Below are positions 52,169-59,596 of a stretch of DNA of 64,000 nucleotides, one piece after another (position 1 is the first letter of the stretch; each line of letters begins with the position of its first letter). A model generated the notes under the pieces. That model made no database searches. It had not been told where the DNA came from and saw only the letters and a list, made by a program, of their open reading frames with translations. The DNA lies in NCBI GenBank assembly GCA_032622095.1, contig CP136068.1, forward strand, positions 163,329,465 to 163,393,464, in the 5' to 3' direction. The stretch is from Siphonodentalium dalli. Taxonomy: Eukaryota > Mollusca > Scaphopoda > Gadilida > Siphonodentaliidae. The position numbers were made by a program, and so were the translations under genes.

Positions 52169-52250
52169 TGGCAGCGGTGGGATTCGAACCCACGCCTCCG
52201 AAGAGACTGGTGCCTAAAACCAGCGCCTTAGACCACTCGGCCACGCTACC
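52169..52250 (-). tRNA. trnal-uag: tRNA-Leu(TAG), unit 16
   Basis: Unit 16 copy of the gene at 27061; no base change seen. Confidence 0.97.
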
Positions 52251-52302
52251 TGATGGTGAATGTGCAATGTCAATATCACTCACACTTCCTAAAAATAACG
52301 TA

Positions 52303-52376
52303 GGCTCCTTAGCTCAGTTGGTTAGAGCGCCAGTCTAGTAAACTGGAGGTCGAGGGTTCGAATCCCTCAGGAGCCT
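52303..52376 (+). tRNA. trnat-agu: tRNA-Thr(AGT), unit 16, second Thr gene
   Basis: Unit 16 copy of the gene at 27195; no base change seen. Confidence 0.97.
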
Positions 52377-52588
52377 TTTTGTTAGTTGAACAATAAAGGT
52401 GGATTTTCGTTTCAAATTTTATTCAATTTTAAACAAAGTTAAGAGTTTATTATTGCCATGCCGCCTCAAAAATATAATTGCATACCGCCTCAAAACCAAA
52501 ATGTTGTATATCATTATGTTGTCTTGAGAATACATTTATAAACTAAGAAATATTGAAACAGAATAAAAAGGAAAGAAAAAAAATTTAC

Positions 52589-52661
52589 CACCTCCGACGG
52601 GACTCGAACCCGCAATCCCCGGCTTAGGAGGCCGGTGCCTTATCCATTAGGCCACGGAGGC
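52589..52661 (-). tRNA. trnar-ccu: tRNA-Arg(CCT), unit 16
   Basis: Unit 16 copy of the gene at 27481; no base change seen. Confidence 0.97.
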
Positions 52662-52819
52662 TTACACCATTTCTGTCGTGATTACTCTTCTGTATTGGCA
52701 TGTATTGTTCATGGCATGGTCTTGCTAAAAATGAATTTGAGATCTTTTTCACGAAGCTGATAACTGCGACACACCGCGATGTACATAAAAATAACGTAAA
52801 AATCGATTAAAATATTCAA

Positions 52820-52901
52820 CGACGAGGATGGGATTCGAACCCATGCGGGGAAACCCCAATGGATTAGCAGTCCATCGCCTTAACCACTCGGCCACCTCGT
52901 C
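52820..52901 (-). tRNA. trnas-gcu: tRNA-Ser(GCT) with A49, unit 16
   Basis: T stem ATGGG against CCCAT: the G49-T65 wobble of the majority form becomes a Watson-Crick A49-T65 pair. Probably neutral or stabilising. Confidence 0.96.
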
Positions 52902-52996
52902 TTGTGAAATGCAGACTCTAATTTGCAGTTTGATTGGTGTCCATTGCAATAGGAGACGAACATTGATCACCGTCTCGTGAGAAATAATAATCGCCT

Positions 52997-53070
52997 GGCT
53001 CCTTAGCTCAGTTGGTTAGAGCGCCAGTCTAGTAAACTGGAGGTCGAGGGTTCGAATCCCTCAGGAGCCT
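52997..53070 (+). tRNA. trnat-agu: tRNA-Thr(AGT), unit 17, first Thr gene
   Basis: Body as at 26198. The 2184-bp TTAA insertion begins 146 bp downstream and separates this gene from the rest of its unit. Confidence 0.97.
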
Positions 53071-53212
53071 TTTTGGTTCAAAGTTTAAGTTTTTTTGTGT
53101 TTTGCAATTAGAAATGTCAGCCAGCTGTCTAATGTTGACCATTAACGGCTTGTAACTGGGACTTTGGGTTTCATTACAGTATACTAGTTCTGTGAGGAAA
53201 TTCTCGCATTAC

Positions 53213-55404
53213 TTAAAGGATTACAATGCTCATGAAACAACAAAACTCTATCGGAAAGCCACCCCTATTGTGATCACAATAATCCAAGTCCCATAAAAAT
53301 CGCGTAATAATTAAGCCGAGAAATAAATAAATAATACCGCCAGCGGTTGTCGGCTTTCTCCGTCGCAAAACCTCGCATGACGTCAAGCGAGGTAAACTAA
53401 TTAAAAACACGGAATCGGAGTTAATTGTGTCTACCTATATGACGACGGAATAGACCTCAGCGCGTGAGCGTGATGGACTTACTGCGGGGAATATCAATAG
53501 CATTGTATACACATTGTTAATTGTCATCGCGCGGTGAGTTATATTCACTTGTGATTTGTCTTAAGCGCTGTTTGGAAACTTATTGTTTTGACAAAAAAAC
53601 TATAGAAGGCCGATTGAGCGGGGTATGTAACACTTTCGTGTCAAAAATAAAGCTTATAAAAACACGAGCAGGCATGTGAACTCTATTAGGGCGCGTGTTC
53701 ACGATGTTGTTTTAATTTTCCGTATATATACCCCGAGTGTCCCGTATTTACAATCATTCATTCGTAACAATGCCATATAAATGCAATGTTTTCGGCTGTG
53801 GCCGGTCTAGTGACTCTCAGTTAGGTATAATGCTGTATTCATTTCCAAATGATGTTCGTTTACGTGCCATTTGGCGCGATTTCTGTGGGAAACTCGTTGC
53901 GCAAAATCAGAAACCGATTACATGTACCAAATAAAGAGCGTTGTATTTGACAAGTCAGTCATGGTTACGAATACATACAATTGCAGTTAAAGTGGAGAGT
54001 ATGTTGAATAAATCACGATAACAACTATTCTAAGTCGATTCCCCATTTCTTTCACCATGGGTCAATAAAGAGCGTTCCATGTTAAGAGTTTTCCTAATAT
54101 GGTACGAATAAAAAGAGTTTAATAAAGCGGAAATTGCTATGACTTGGAAGGATATATAAAGCATGCATATCGGAAGTTCGTGTACATGTATTGACCTGTA
54201 TTGGTGTAATCAGTAAAAAAATCACGATGACAACTGTTCTAAGTCCAGTCCCTTTACCTTGACGCGATAAAGAGCGTTCACTATTACAATATATTGCGAA
54301 TAAAGAACGCTTGTATATGTGCTTACATATTAAACCGGATTATTATCCCTCCTTCAAAATGTGTTATATATGATTGGATGTTTAAACGAACCACGGCGAA
54401 CGTTTATATATTTCATAATCCTATTGTTATGCGTAATTGACACATAGAGGTCGAGTTATGACCTGCATTTCAATAGACCGCATCCATATAATGTTAATTT
54501 TATAGGCCAATAACCACGCATAAACGCAGTGATTTCATCAGTGACAGTCGGCAAGATAGTTTGGGGGTAGGGGAAGCAATATTCCGAAATATATATAAAC
54601 ACCATATTACCCTAATATATACATGATTCATAACCAAGAAAAATGAACTTATCATATCATATTGGTAATGAATGACTTGATTATAATTGATTAAATCCGA
54701 CAGCAATAAACCGATATTTTTTTTTACCGCGTTACGATAAATTAAAACGAAACGCTCTTTATTGACATAAGACAAAGGTCGTCTGGAAATTGGAATGTTT
54801 GCGAGATGATAATTGCATAATAACTGTGCAAGTCTTCGCATATATATGCAATATTTATATTAATATATAATATAACTTGGACTATTCCGGTAACGAAAAA
54901 AATATATATAAACACGAGCACGTGTTTATATAGATAAATGCGCGCAAAACTGAATAATATACGGGCATGGCTTTATAGTAACAACACATCGCGATACATA
55001 TAATAATAACACGATAAAGACATTTAATTACGAGAACGGCGATGTTTTAGGCAAAGTTTTGCATTCGTAGTGTGATAACGCGACAATCTTCAAAAGCCGC
55101 GATCGACTACATGCAAACTTAAAATACTGCCGTAGCGTATCTATGCGTTGTCGATTGGTTACCACGTGATCAATCACGTGCTATGCTTCTGTTTACATGT
55201 GGCAATCACGTGATCGGGCCGATGATCACGTGACTTCGTCTACAACAAAATCTTCGGCTAACTTCGGAATTTTTTATAATCGTTATAAAAATAACGAATG
55301 GCGGCCCAATATTAGATTATATGCGCCCAATGGACATTATATATATATATTATCGGTATATTGAAAGAAAATATTATTGTTTTTTCAGCACCCTATTCCT
55401 TTAA
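53213..55404 (+). mobile_element. Kolobok-like DNA transposon inserted in tRNA unit 17
   Basis: TTAA at 53213-53216 and 55401-55404 brackets a 2184-bp body; removing it with one TTAA restores the unit spacer exactly. The left end starts AGGATTACAATGCTCATG and the right end, reversed, starts AGGAATAGGGTGCTG, so the termini share only a few bases (TTAAAGGA). The left 330 bp match both arms of the fold-back element at 10951. The central and right parts match the relic at 8020. A THAP-type zinc-finger frame lies at 53770. TTAA duplication plus a THAP domain is the hallmark of Kolobok. No catalytic transposase domain is present, so this copy depends on a source elsewhere. Confidence 0.8.
53770..53934 (+). 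CDS. THAP-type zinc finger fragment of the Kolobok-like element
   Basis: A 54-residue frame from the ATG at 53770 with C5-x4-C10 (KCNVFGCGR), then the LYSFPNDVRLRAIW block matching the THAP pattern of a phenylalanine-proline pair followed by arginine and tryptophan. It ends at a TAA soon after PITCTK, before the last Cys/His ligands of a full THAP domain (about 80-90 residues). It may be a first exon or a truncated remnant. An upstream frame extension to 53737 would need a non-ATG start. THAP domains bind the ends of their own transposons. Confidence 0.6.
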   Translation: MPYKCNVFGCGRSSDSQLGIMLYSFPNDVRLRAIWRDFCGKLVAQNQKPITCTK

Positions 55405-55524
55405 CTTGATAATGAGGCCGGTTTAAAAACATTCATACAATTGTGAGATGTACGTCAATATCTCATTTTTTGTCATAACTGCACCAAAAGGCAAAAGTAA
55501 AATGCGATTAAAAAAAACTAAATT

Positions 55525-55606
55525 CGCTGCGAGCAGGGTTCGAACCTGCGCGGGAAATTCCCATTGGATTTCAAGTCCAACGCCTTAACCACTCGGCCAT
55601 CGCAGC
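55525..55606 (-). tRNA. trnas-uga: tRNA-Ser(TGA), unit 17
   Basis: Body as at 28229; first gene after the transposon, 121 bp from its right TTAA. Confidence 0.97.
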
Positions 55607-55830
55607 TGTCGAGGTATTTTCAACTGGAACTCTATTCTCACTGAACTGAATCTATTGAATGCATTCTGCGTTGATTACACAATATAACATTGTGATTTCG
55701 GGATATACACACTATCTTTGCAGTAGTTTTTTTCTTCAAATTAATATGTACATGTATCTAATTGAGTCGAAACGAAAATTCTCCCAAACTGTGGAGAAAA
55801 TTGAATCTTAAAAAGAAAATAAAATGATTC

Positions 55831-55912
55831 CGCTGCGAGCAGGATTCGAACCTGCGAGGGCAGTGCCCATTGGATTTCGAGTCCAACGCCTTAACCACTC
55901 GGCCATCGCAGC
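55831..55912 (-). tRNA. trnas-cga: tRNA-Ser(CGA), unit 17
   Basis: Unit 17 copy of the gene at 26836; no base change seen. Confidence 0.97.
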
Positions 55913-56055
55913 AACAATGTTGAACGACCGTACACTGCTACTTAATTTGGCTATATGTCATTTCGACGAGGATACGCATAATTATGACGCATGCGCAATT
56001 AATCTCTAAACTCGGGGACACACTAATGCGGAAAGTTATTAACAAAACATTTTAT

Positions 56056-56137
56056 TGGCAGCGGTGGGATTCGAACCCACGCCTCCGAAGAGACTGGTGC
56101 CTAAAACCAGCGCCTTAGACCACTCGGCCACGCTACC
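56056..56137 (-). tRNA. trnal-uag: tRNA-Leu(TAG), unit 17
   Basis: Unit 17 copy of the gene at 27061; no base change seen. Confidence 0.97.
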
Positions 56138-56189
56138 TGATGGTGAATGTGCAATGTCAATATCACTCACACTTCCTAAAAATAACGTA

Positions 56190-56263
56190 GGCTCCTTAGC
56201 TCAGTTGGTTAGAGCGCCAGTCTAGTAAACTGGAGGTCGAGGGTTCGAATCCCTCAGGAGCCT
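56190..56263 (+). tRNA. trnat-agu: tRNA-Thr(AGT), unit 17, second Thr gene
   Basis: Unit 17 copy of the gene at 27195; no base change seen. Confidence 0.97.
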
Positions 56264-56475
56264 TTTTGTTAGTTGAACAATAAAGGTGGATTTTCGTTTC
56301 AAATTTTATTCAATTTTAAACAAAGTTAAGAGTTTATTATTGCCATGCCGCCTCAAAAATATAATTGCATACCGCCTCAAAACCAAAATGTTGTATATCA
56401 TTATGTTGTCTTGAGAATACATTTATAAACTAAGAAATATTGAAACAGAATAAAAAGGAAAGAAATTTTTTTTAC

Positions 56476-56548
56476 CACCTCCGACGGGACTCGAACCCGC
56501 AATCCCCGGCTTAGGAGGCCGGTGCCTTATCCAATAGGCCACGGAGGC
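56476..56548 (-). tRNA. trnar-ccu: tRNA-Arg(CCT) with D-loop change, unit 17
   Basis: The D loop reads CCTATTGG for CCTAATGG, replacing the purine at about position 15 with T, a base normally involved in the 15-48 tertiary pair. The adjacent A/T run is also altered. Confidence 0.94.
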
Positions 56549-56706
56549 TTACACCATTTCTGTCGTGATTACTCTTCTGTATTGGCATGTATTGTTCATG
56601 GCATGGTCTTGCTAAAAATGAATTTGAGATCTTTTTCACGAAGCTGATAACTGCGACACACCGCGATGTACATAAAAATAACGTAAAAATCGATTAAAAT
56701 ATTCAA

Positions 56707-56788
56707 CGACGAGGATGGGATTCGAACCCACGCGGGGAAACCCCAATGGATTAGCAGTCCATCGCCTTAACCACTCGGCCACCTCGTC
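56707..56788 (-). tRNA. trnas-gcu: tRNA-Ser(GCT), unit 17
   Basis: Majority form as at 31110; last Ser(GCT) of the window. Confidence 0.97.
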
Positions 56789-56883
56789 TTGTGAAATGCA
56801 GACTCTAATTTGCAGTTTGATTGGTGTCCATTGCAATAGGAGACGAACATTGATCACCGTCTCGTGAGAAATAATAATCGCCT

Positions 56884-56957
56884 GGCTCCTTAGCTCAGTT
56901 GGTTAGAGCGCCAGTCTAGTAAACTGGAGGTCGAGGGTTCGAATCCCTCAGGAGCCT
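56884..56957 (+). tRNA. trnat-agu: tRNA-Thr(AGT), unit 18, first Thr gene
   Basis: Unit 18 copy of the gene at 26198; no base change seen. Confidence 0.97.
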
Positions 56958-57223
56958 TTTTGGTTCAAAGTTTAAGTTTTTTTGTGTTTTGCAATTAGAA
57001 ATGTCAGCCAGCTGTCTAATGTTGACCATTAACGGCTTGTAACTGGGACTTTGGGTTTCATTACAGTATACTAGTTCTGTGAGGAAATTCTCGCATTACT
57101 TAACTTGATAATGAGGCCGGTTTAAAAACATTCATACAATTGTGAGATGTACGTCAATATCTCATTTTTTGTCATAACTGCACCAAAAGGCAAAAGTAAA
57201 ATGCGATTAAAAAAAACTAAATT

Positions 57224-57305
57224 CGCTGCGAGCAGGGTTCGAACCTTCGCGGGAAATTCCCATTGGATTTCAAGTCCAACGCCTTAACCACTCGGCCATC
57301 GCAGC
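57224..57305 (-). tRNA. trnas-uga: tRNA-Ser(TGA) with T-stem mismatch, unit 18
   Basis: The 5' side of the T stem reads GAAGG for GCAGG, giving A50 opposite G64. This also lies next to the B box. Otherwise as at 28229. Confidence 0.92.
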
Positions 57306-57529
57306 TGTCGAGGTATTTTCAACTGGAACTCTATTCTCACTGAACTGAATCTATTGAATGCATTCTGCGTTGATTACACAATATAACATTGTGATTTCGG
57401 GATATACACACTATCTTTGCAGTAGTTTTTTTCTTCAAATTAATATGTACATGTATCTAATTGAGTCGAAACGAAAATTCTCCCAAACTGTGGAGAAAAT
57501 TGAATCTTAAAAATAAAATAAAATGATTC

Positions 57530-57611
57530 CGCTGCGAGCAGGATTCGAACCTGCGAGGGCAGTGCCCATTGGATTTCGAGTCCAACGCCTTAACCACTCG
57601 GCCATCGCAGC
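57530..57611 (-). tRNA. trnas-cga: tRNA-Ser(CGA), unit 18
   Basis: Body as at 26836; one base in the downstream A/T spacer differs ('aaaataaaataaa'). Confidence 0.97.
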
Positions 57612-57754
57612 AACAATGTTGAACGACCGTACACTGCTACTTAATTTGGCTATATGTCATTTCGACGAGGATACGCATAATTATGACGCATGCGCAATTA
57701 ATCTCTAAACTCGGGGACACACTAATGCGGAAAGTTATTAACAAAACATTTTAT

Positions 57755-57836
57755 TGGCAGCGGTGGGATTCGAACCCACGCCTCCGAAGAGACTGGTGCC
57801 TAAAACCAGCGCCTTAGACCACTCGGCCACGCTACC
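57755..57836 (-). tRNA. trnal-uag: tRNA-Leu(TAG), unit 18
   Basis: Last complete tRNA gene before the LINE; as at 27061. Confidence 0.97.
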
Positions 57837-57888
57837 TGATGGTGAATGTGCAATGTCAATATCACTCACACTTCCTAAAAATAACGTA

Positions 57889-57920
57889 GGCTCCTTAGCT
57901 CAGTTGGTTAGAGCGCCAGT
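57889..57920 (+). pseudogene. tRNA-Thr(AGT) 5' half, interrupted by LINE, unit 18
   Basis: Only the first 32 nt survive, from the acceptor through the D arm to the last base of the 5' anticodon stem (CCAGT). The LINE follows directly. The missing 3' half is not found anywhere in the remaining 6 kb. Confidence 0.96.
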
Positions 57921-58134
57921 AACACTTCCGGTTCACGATTGAAGCGGGAAAGACGTTTGTTTTGATCAAGCGAAATATTTTTCTATTTTCGAAGATTATA
58001 AGCAATTTATCAGAGTTTATAACTACAGAAAACCGCAAGATGTAACAAAGTAATCTTGTGCGTTTTAATAACTGGAATTTTTCCAGTTCTTGGAGACGTT
58101 TTTTCGTTGTCATCACAAGTAAGTGACAGCGAAA

Positions 58135-59592
58135 ATGGGCGACAAAGAAAACCCCCCAGACCCAAAGCCAAAACCTACAGAAGCAGGTAGCAGTTCATCC
58201 TCTGCAAATACCCAGCAAAACAGACCTTCATATGCATCAGCTTTGTCATCAACTTCCAATGCACATCAGAATCAAAAAGATAGTTACCAAAAAGACTGTA
58301 CAGTGAGGCTGCATGTAGGTGATTTCAAAACCACTACAGCTACATCAACAATTGCATATGTGGAGAAGATTATAGGGCCAGATACAGTTATGGCATGTGT
58401 CCCCGTTGGGAAGGATGCCTTCGATTTAACCATATGCAGCCAAAAGAGTGCAGAAATCCTAGTAAGTGCCATAGAGATCAGGAAACCAAATTACCAACCA
58501 AGATTCCTTTCAAACCAGAAAGTGGTTGTCTCAATTATGCACCTACCAGCATATATCACTGATAATGAGATCACAGAAAAACTGAAATCCTTTGATATTA
58601 AAGAAATGGATGAAATAAAGAGGCGATATCACAAGGGAACAAATGTCGCTGATGGGACGCGCCATGTGAGAGTAAAATTCCCTGATGCAGTCAAAGCGTT
58701 ACCTCCAGTAATGAAGTTTAGCACGGCAGATGGGGTGAAATCTTTCCGCGTTATTCACAATGGTCAAGTCAAAGTGTGCGGAATCTGTTTTTCGGATGAA
58801 CATCAATCGTCAACTTGTCCGAAGATTATTTGTTACCGATGTGGACTCAGTTCGCACAGAGCAGCACAGTGTGTGAATTGCAAAGCCTGCAAAAGACCTG
58901 AAGTGGACTGTGAATGCACCCCAACAGACTCAGATGGTCGCCCTCTCACACAAGGTGCTGCCGATCAAATTGTTTGTTTAAGGGAATATCTTCAAATTTC
59001 CCATAAAGAAGCTGAATCTATGCTCAAAAGGGATCAGGATAATGTCAATTCTTTCTTTGATGATAAAGGCATGGATGAAGAAGAGGGTGATGCAGAAGAT
59101 GAAAAGGAAATGGCCCAGGTTAATAATGATGGAAAAGGAGAGAAGTCAGATAGGGACAGTGATGAAATTAATGTCGAGACATCAGACAAGGTCAAACCGA
59201 AGGAGGCAGAAATTATTACACCAGGGATAGAAGAGAAAATAGAAAACGAGCAACCGAAAGAGCAAAATATGGAAAATGATTCTAATAACTCATCGAAGGA
59301 GCTGAATGAGGGTGAAAACGAACCTGACCTTGGAGGAAACACTGAGGCAGCGGTGGGCGATGATAAGGATACACAGGAGGTATCAGTGGTACAACCAACG
59401 GTCAGCCAAGGGCAAGGAGACTCGGAAACTAACTCTGAAATGGAAGTGAATGATGTGACGAAAAAAGAGGAACAGACGATGACTGGTCAGGGAGGAAAAA
59501 TGGTCGAAAAAAGACGATCAAGGTATAATCCTATTCCAAATTACAAGAAAGCAGAGTCGCTTCATAAAAAAAACCCCACAGAACAATTATAA
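58135..59592 (+). CDS. LINE ORF1: gag-like RNA-binding protein with CCHC zinc knuckles
   Basis: 485 residues from the ATG at 58135; a frame extension to 58123 would begin with GTG and is not used. A low-complexity Ser/Pro N terminus is followed by an RRM-like or gag-like central part (about 50-210). Two perfect C-x2-C-x4-H-x4-C knuckles follow at 215-228 (CGICFSDEHQSSTC) and 233-246 (CYRCGLSSHRAAQC), with a further Cys cluster just after. The C-terminal third is strongly acidic (Glu/Asp/Asn/Lys rich) and ends basic. ORF1 proteins package the element RNA and act as nucleic acid chaperones. Its TAA overlaps the ATG of ORF2. Confidence 0.88.
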   Translation: MGDKENPPDPKPKPTEAGSSSSSANTQQNRPSYASALSSTSNAHQNQKDSYQKDCTVRLHVGDFKTTTATSTIAYVEKIIGPDTVMACVPVGKDAFDLTICSQKSAEILVSAIEIRKPNYQPRFLSNQKVVVSIMHLPAYITDNEITEKLKSFDIKEMDEIKRRYHKGTNVADGTRHVRVKFPDAVKALPPVMKFSTADGVKSFRVIHNGQVKVCGICFSDEHQSSTCPKIICYRCGLSSHRAAQCVNCKACKRPEVDCECTPTDSDGRPLTQGAADQIVCLREYLQISHKEAESMLKRDQDNVNSFFDDKGMDEEEGDAEDEKEMAQVNNDGKGEKSDRDSDEINVETSDKVKPKEAEIITPGIEEKIENEQPKEQNMENDSNNSSKELNEGENEPDLGGNTEAAVGDDKDTQEVSVVQPTVSQGQGDSETNSEMEVNDVTKKEEQTMTGQGGKMVEKRRSRYNPIPNYKKAESLHKKNPTEQL

Positions 59593-59596
59593 TGGA
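59588..59596 (+). promoter_or_regulatory. TAATG stop-start overlap between ORF1 and ORF2
   Basis: The TAA of ORF1 (59590-59592) and the ATG of ORF2 (59592-59594) share one A. In the insect LINE SART1 the same UAAUG arrangement supports translation of ORF2 by termination-reinitiation. The same mechanism is inferred here. Confidence 0.65.

Larger units (their letters stand above)
26142..57920. repeat. Tandem tRNA gene array, ~18 units of 1699 bp
   Basis: Each unit is 1699 bp in its commonest form and carries Thr(AGT)+, Ser(TGA)-, Ser(CGA)-, Leu(TAG)-, Thr(AGT)+, Arg(CCT)-, Ser(GCT)-. Comparing the Ser(CGA) genes gives spacings of 1699 except 1672 (twice, 27-bp Arg deletion), 1700, 1383 (Ser(TGA) deleted), 1691 (8-bp deletion near 48085) and 3887 (transposon). 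Units 1-16 are contiguous, unit 17 is split by a 2184-bp insertion, and unit 18 is cut by a LINE. Spacers are as conserved as the genes. 119 intact and 4 broken tRNA loci were counted. Every gene is followed by a run of four or more T, the RNA polymerase III stop. tRNA tandem repeats of similar design are known from Xenopus laevis and Entamoeba. Confidence 0.97.

Noticed and set aside
26829-57708. Recurring 61- and 73-residue open frames (for example with AGFEPAR or SNPILVVEYF) every 1.7 kb
   Set aside because: They are translations across Ser(CGA) and Ser(GCT) genes and their spacers. The frames coincide with tRNA bodies on the opposite strand, a well-known source of false proteins.
26142-57920. 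CRISPR-like regularity of the array
   Set aside because: The units are 1.7 kb, contain canonical tRNA genes and lie in eukaryotic DNA; there are no short repeats with unique spacers.
57754-57942. 62-codon frame over the last Leu gene
   Set aside because: It is a translation of the tRNA-Leu(TAG) complement running into the LINE junction.
58123-58134. Upstream start for LINE ORF1
   Set aside because: The extension begins with GTG; the ATG at 58135 in a good context (gaaaATGG) is preferred.
59034-59342. Ser/Phe-rich minus-strand frame of 102 codons
   Set aside because: Shadow of the acidic Glu/Asp region of LINE ORF1.
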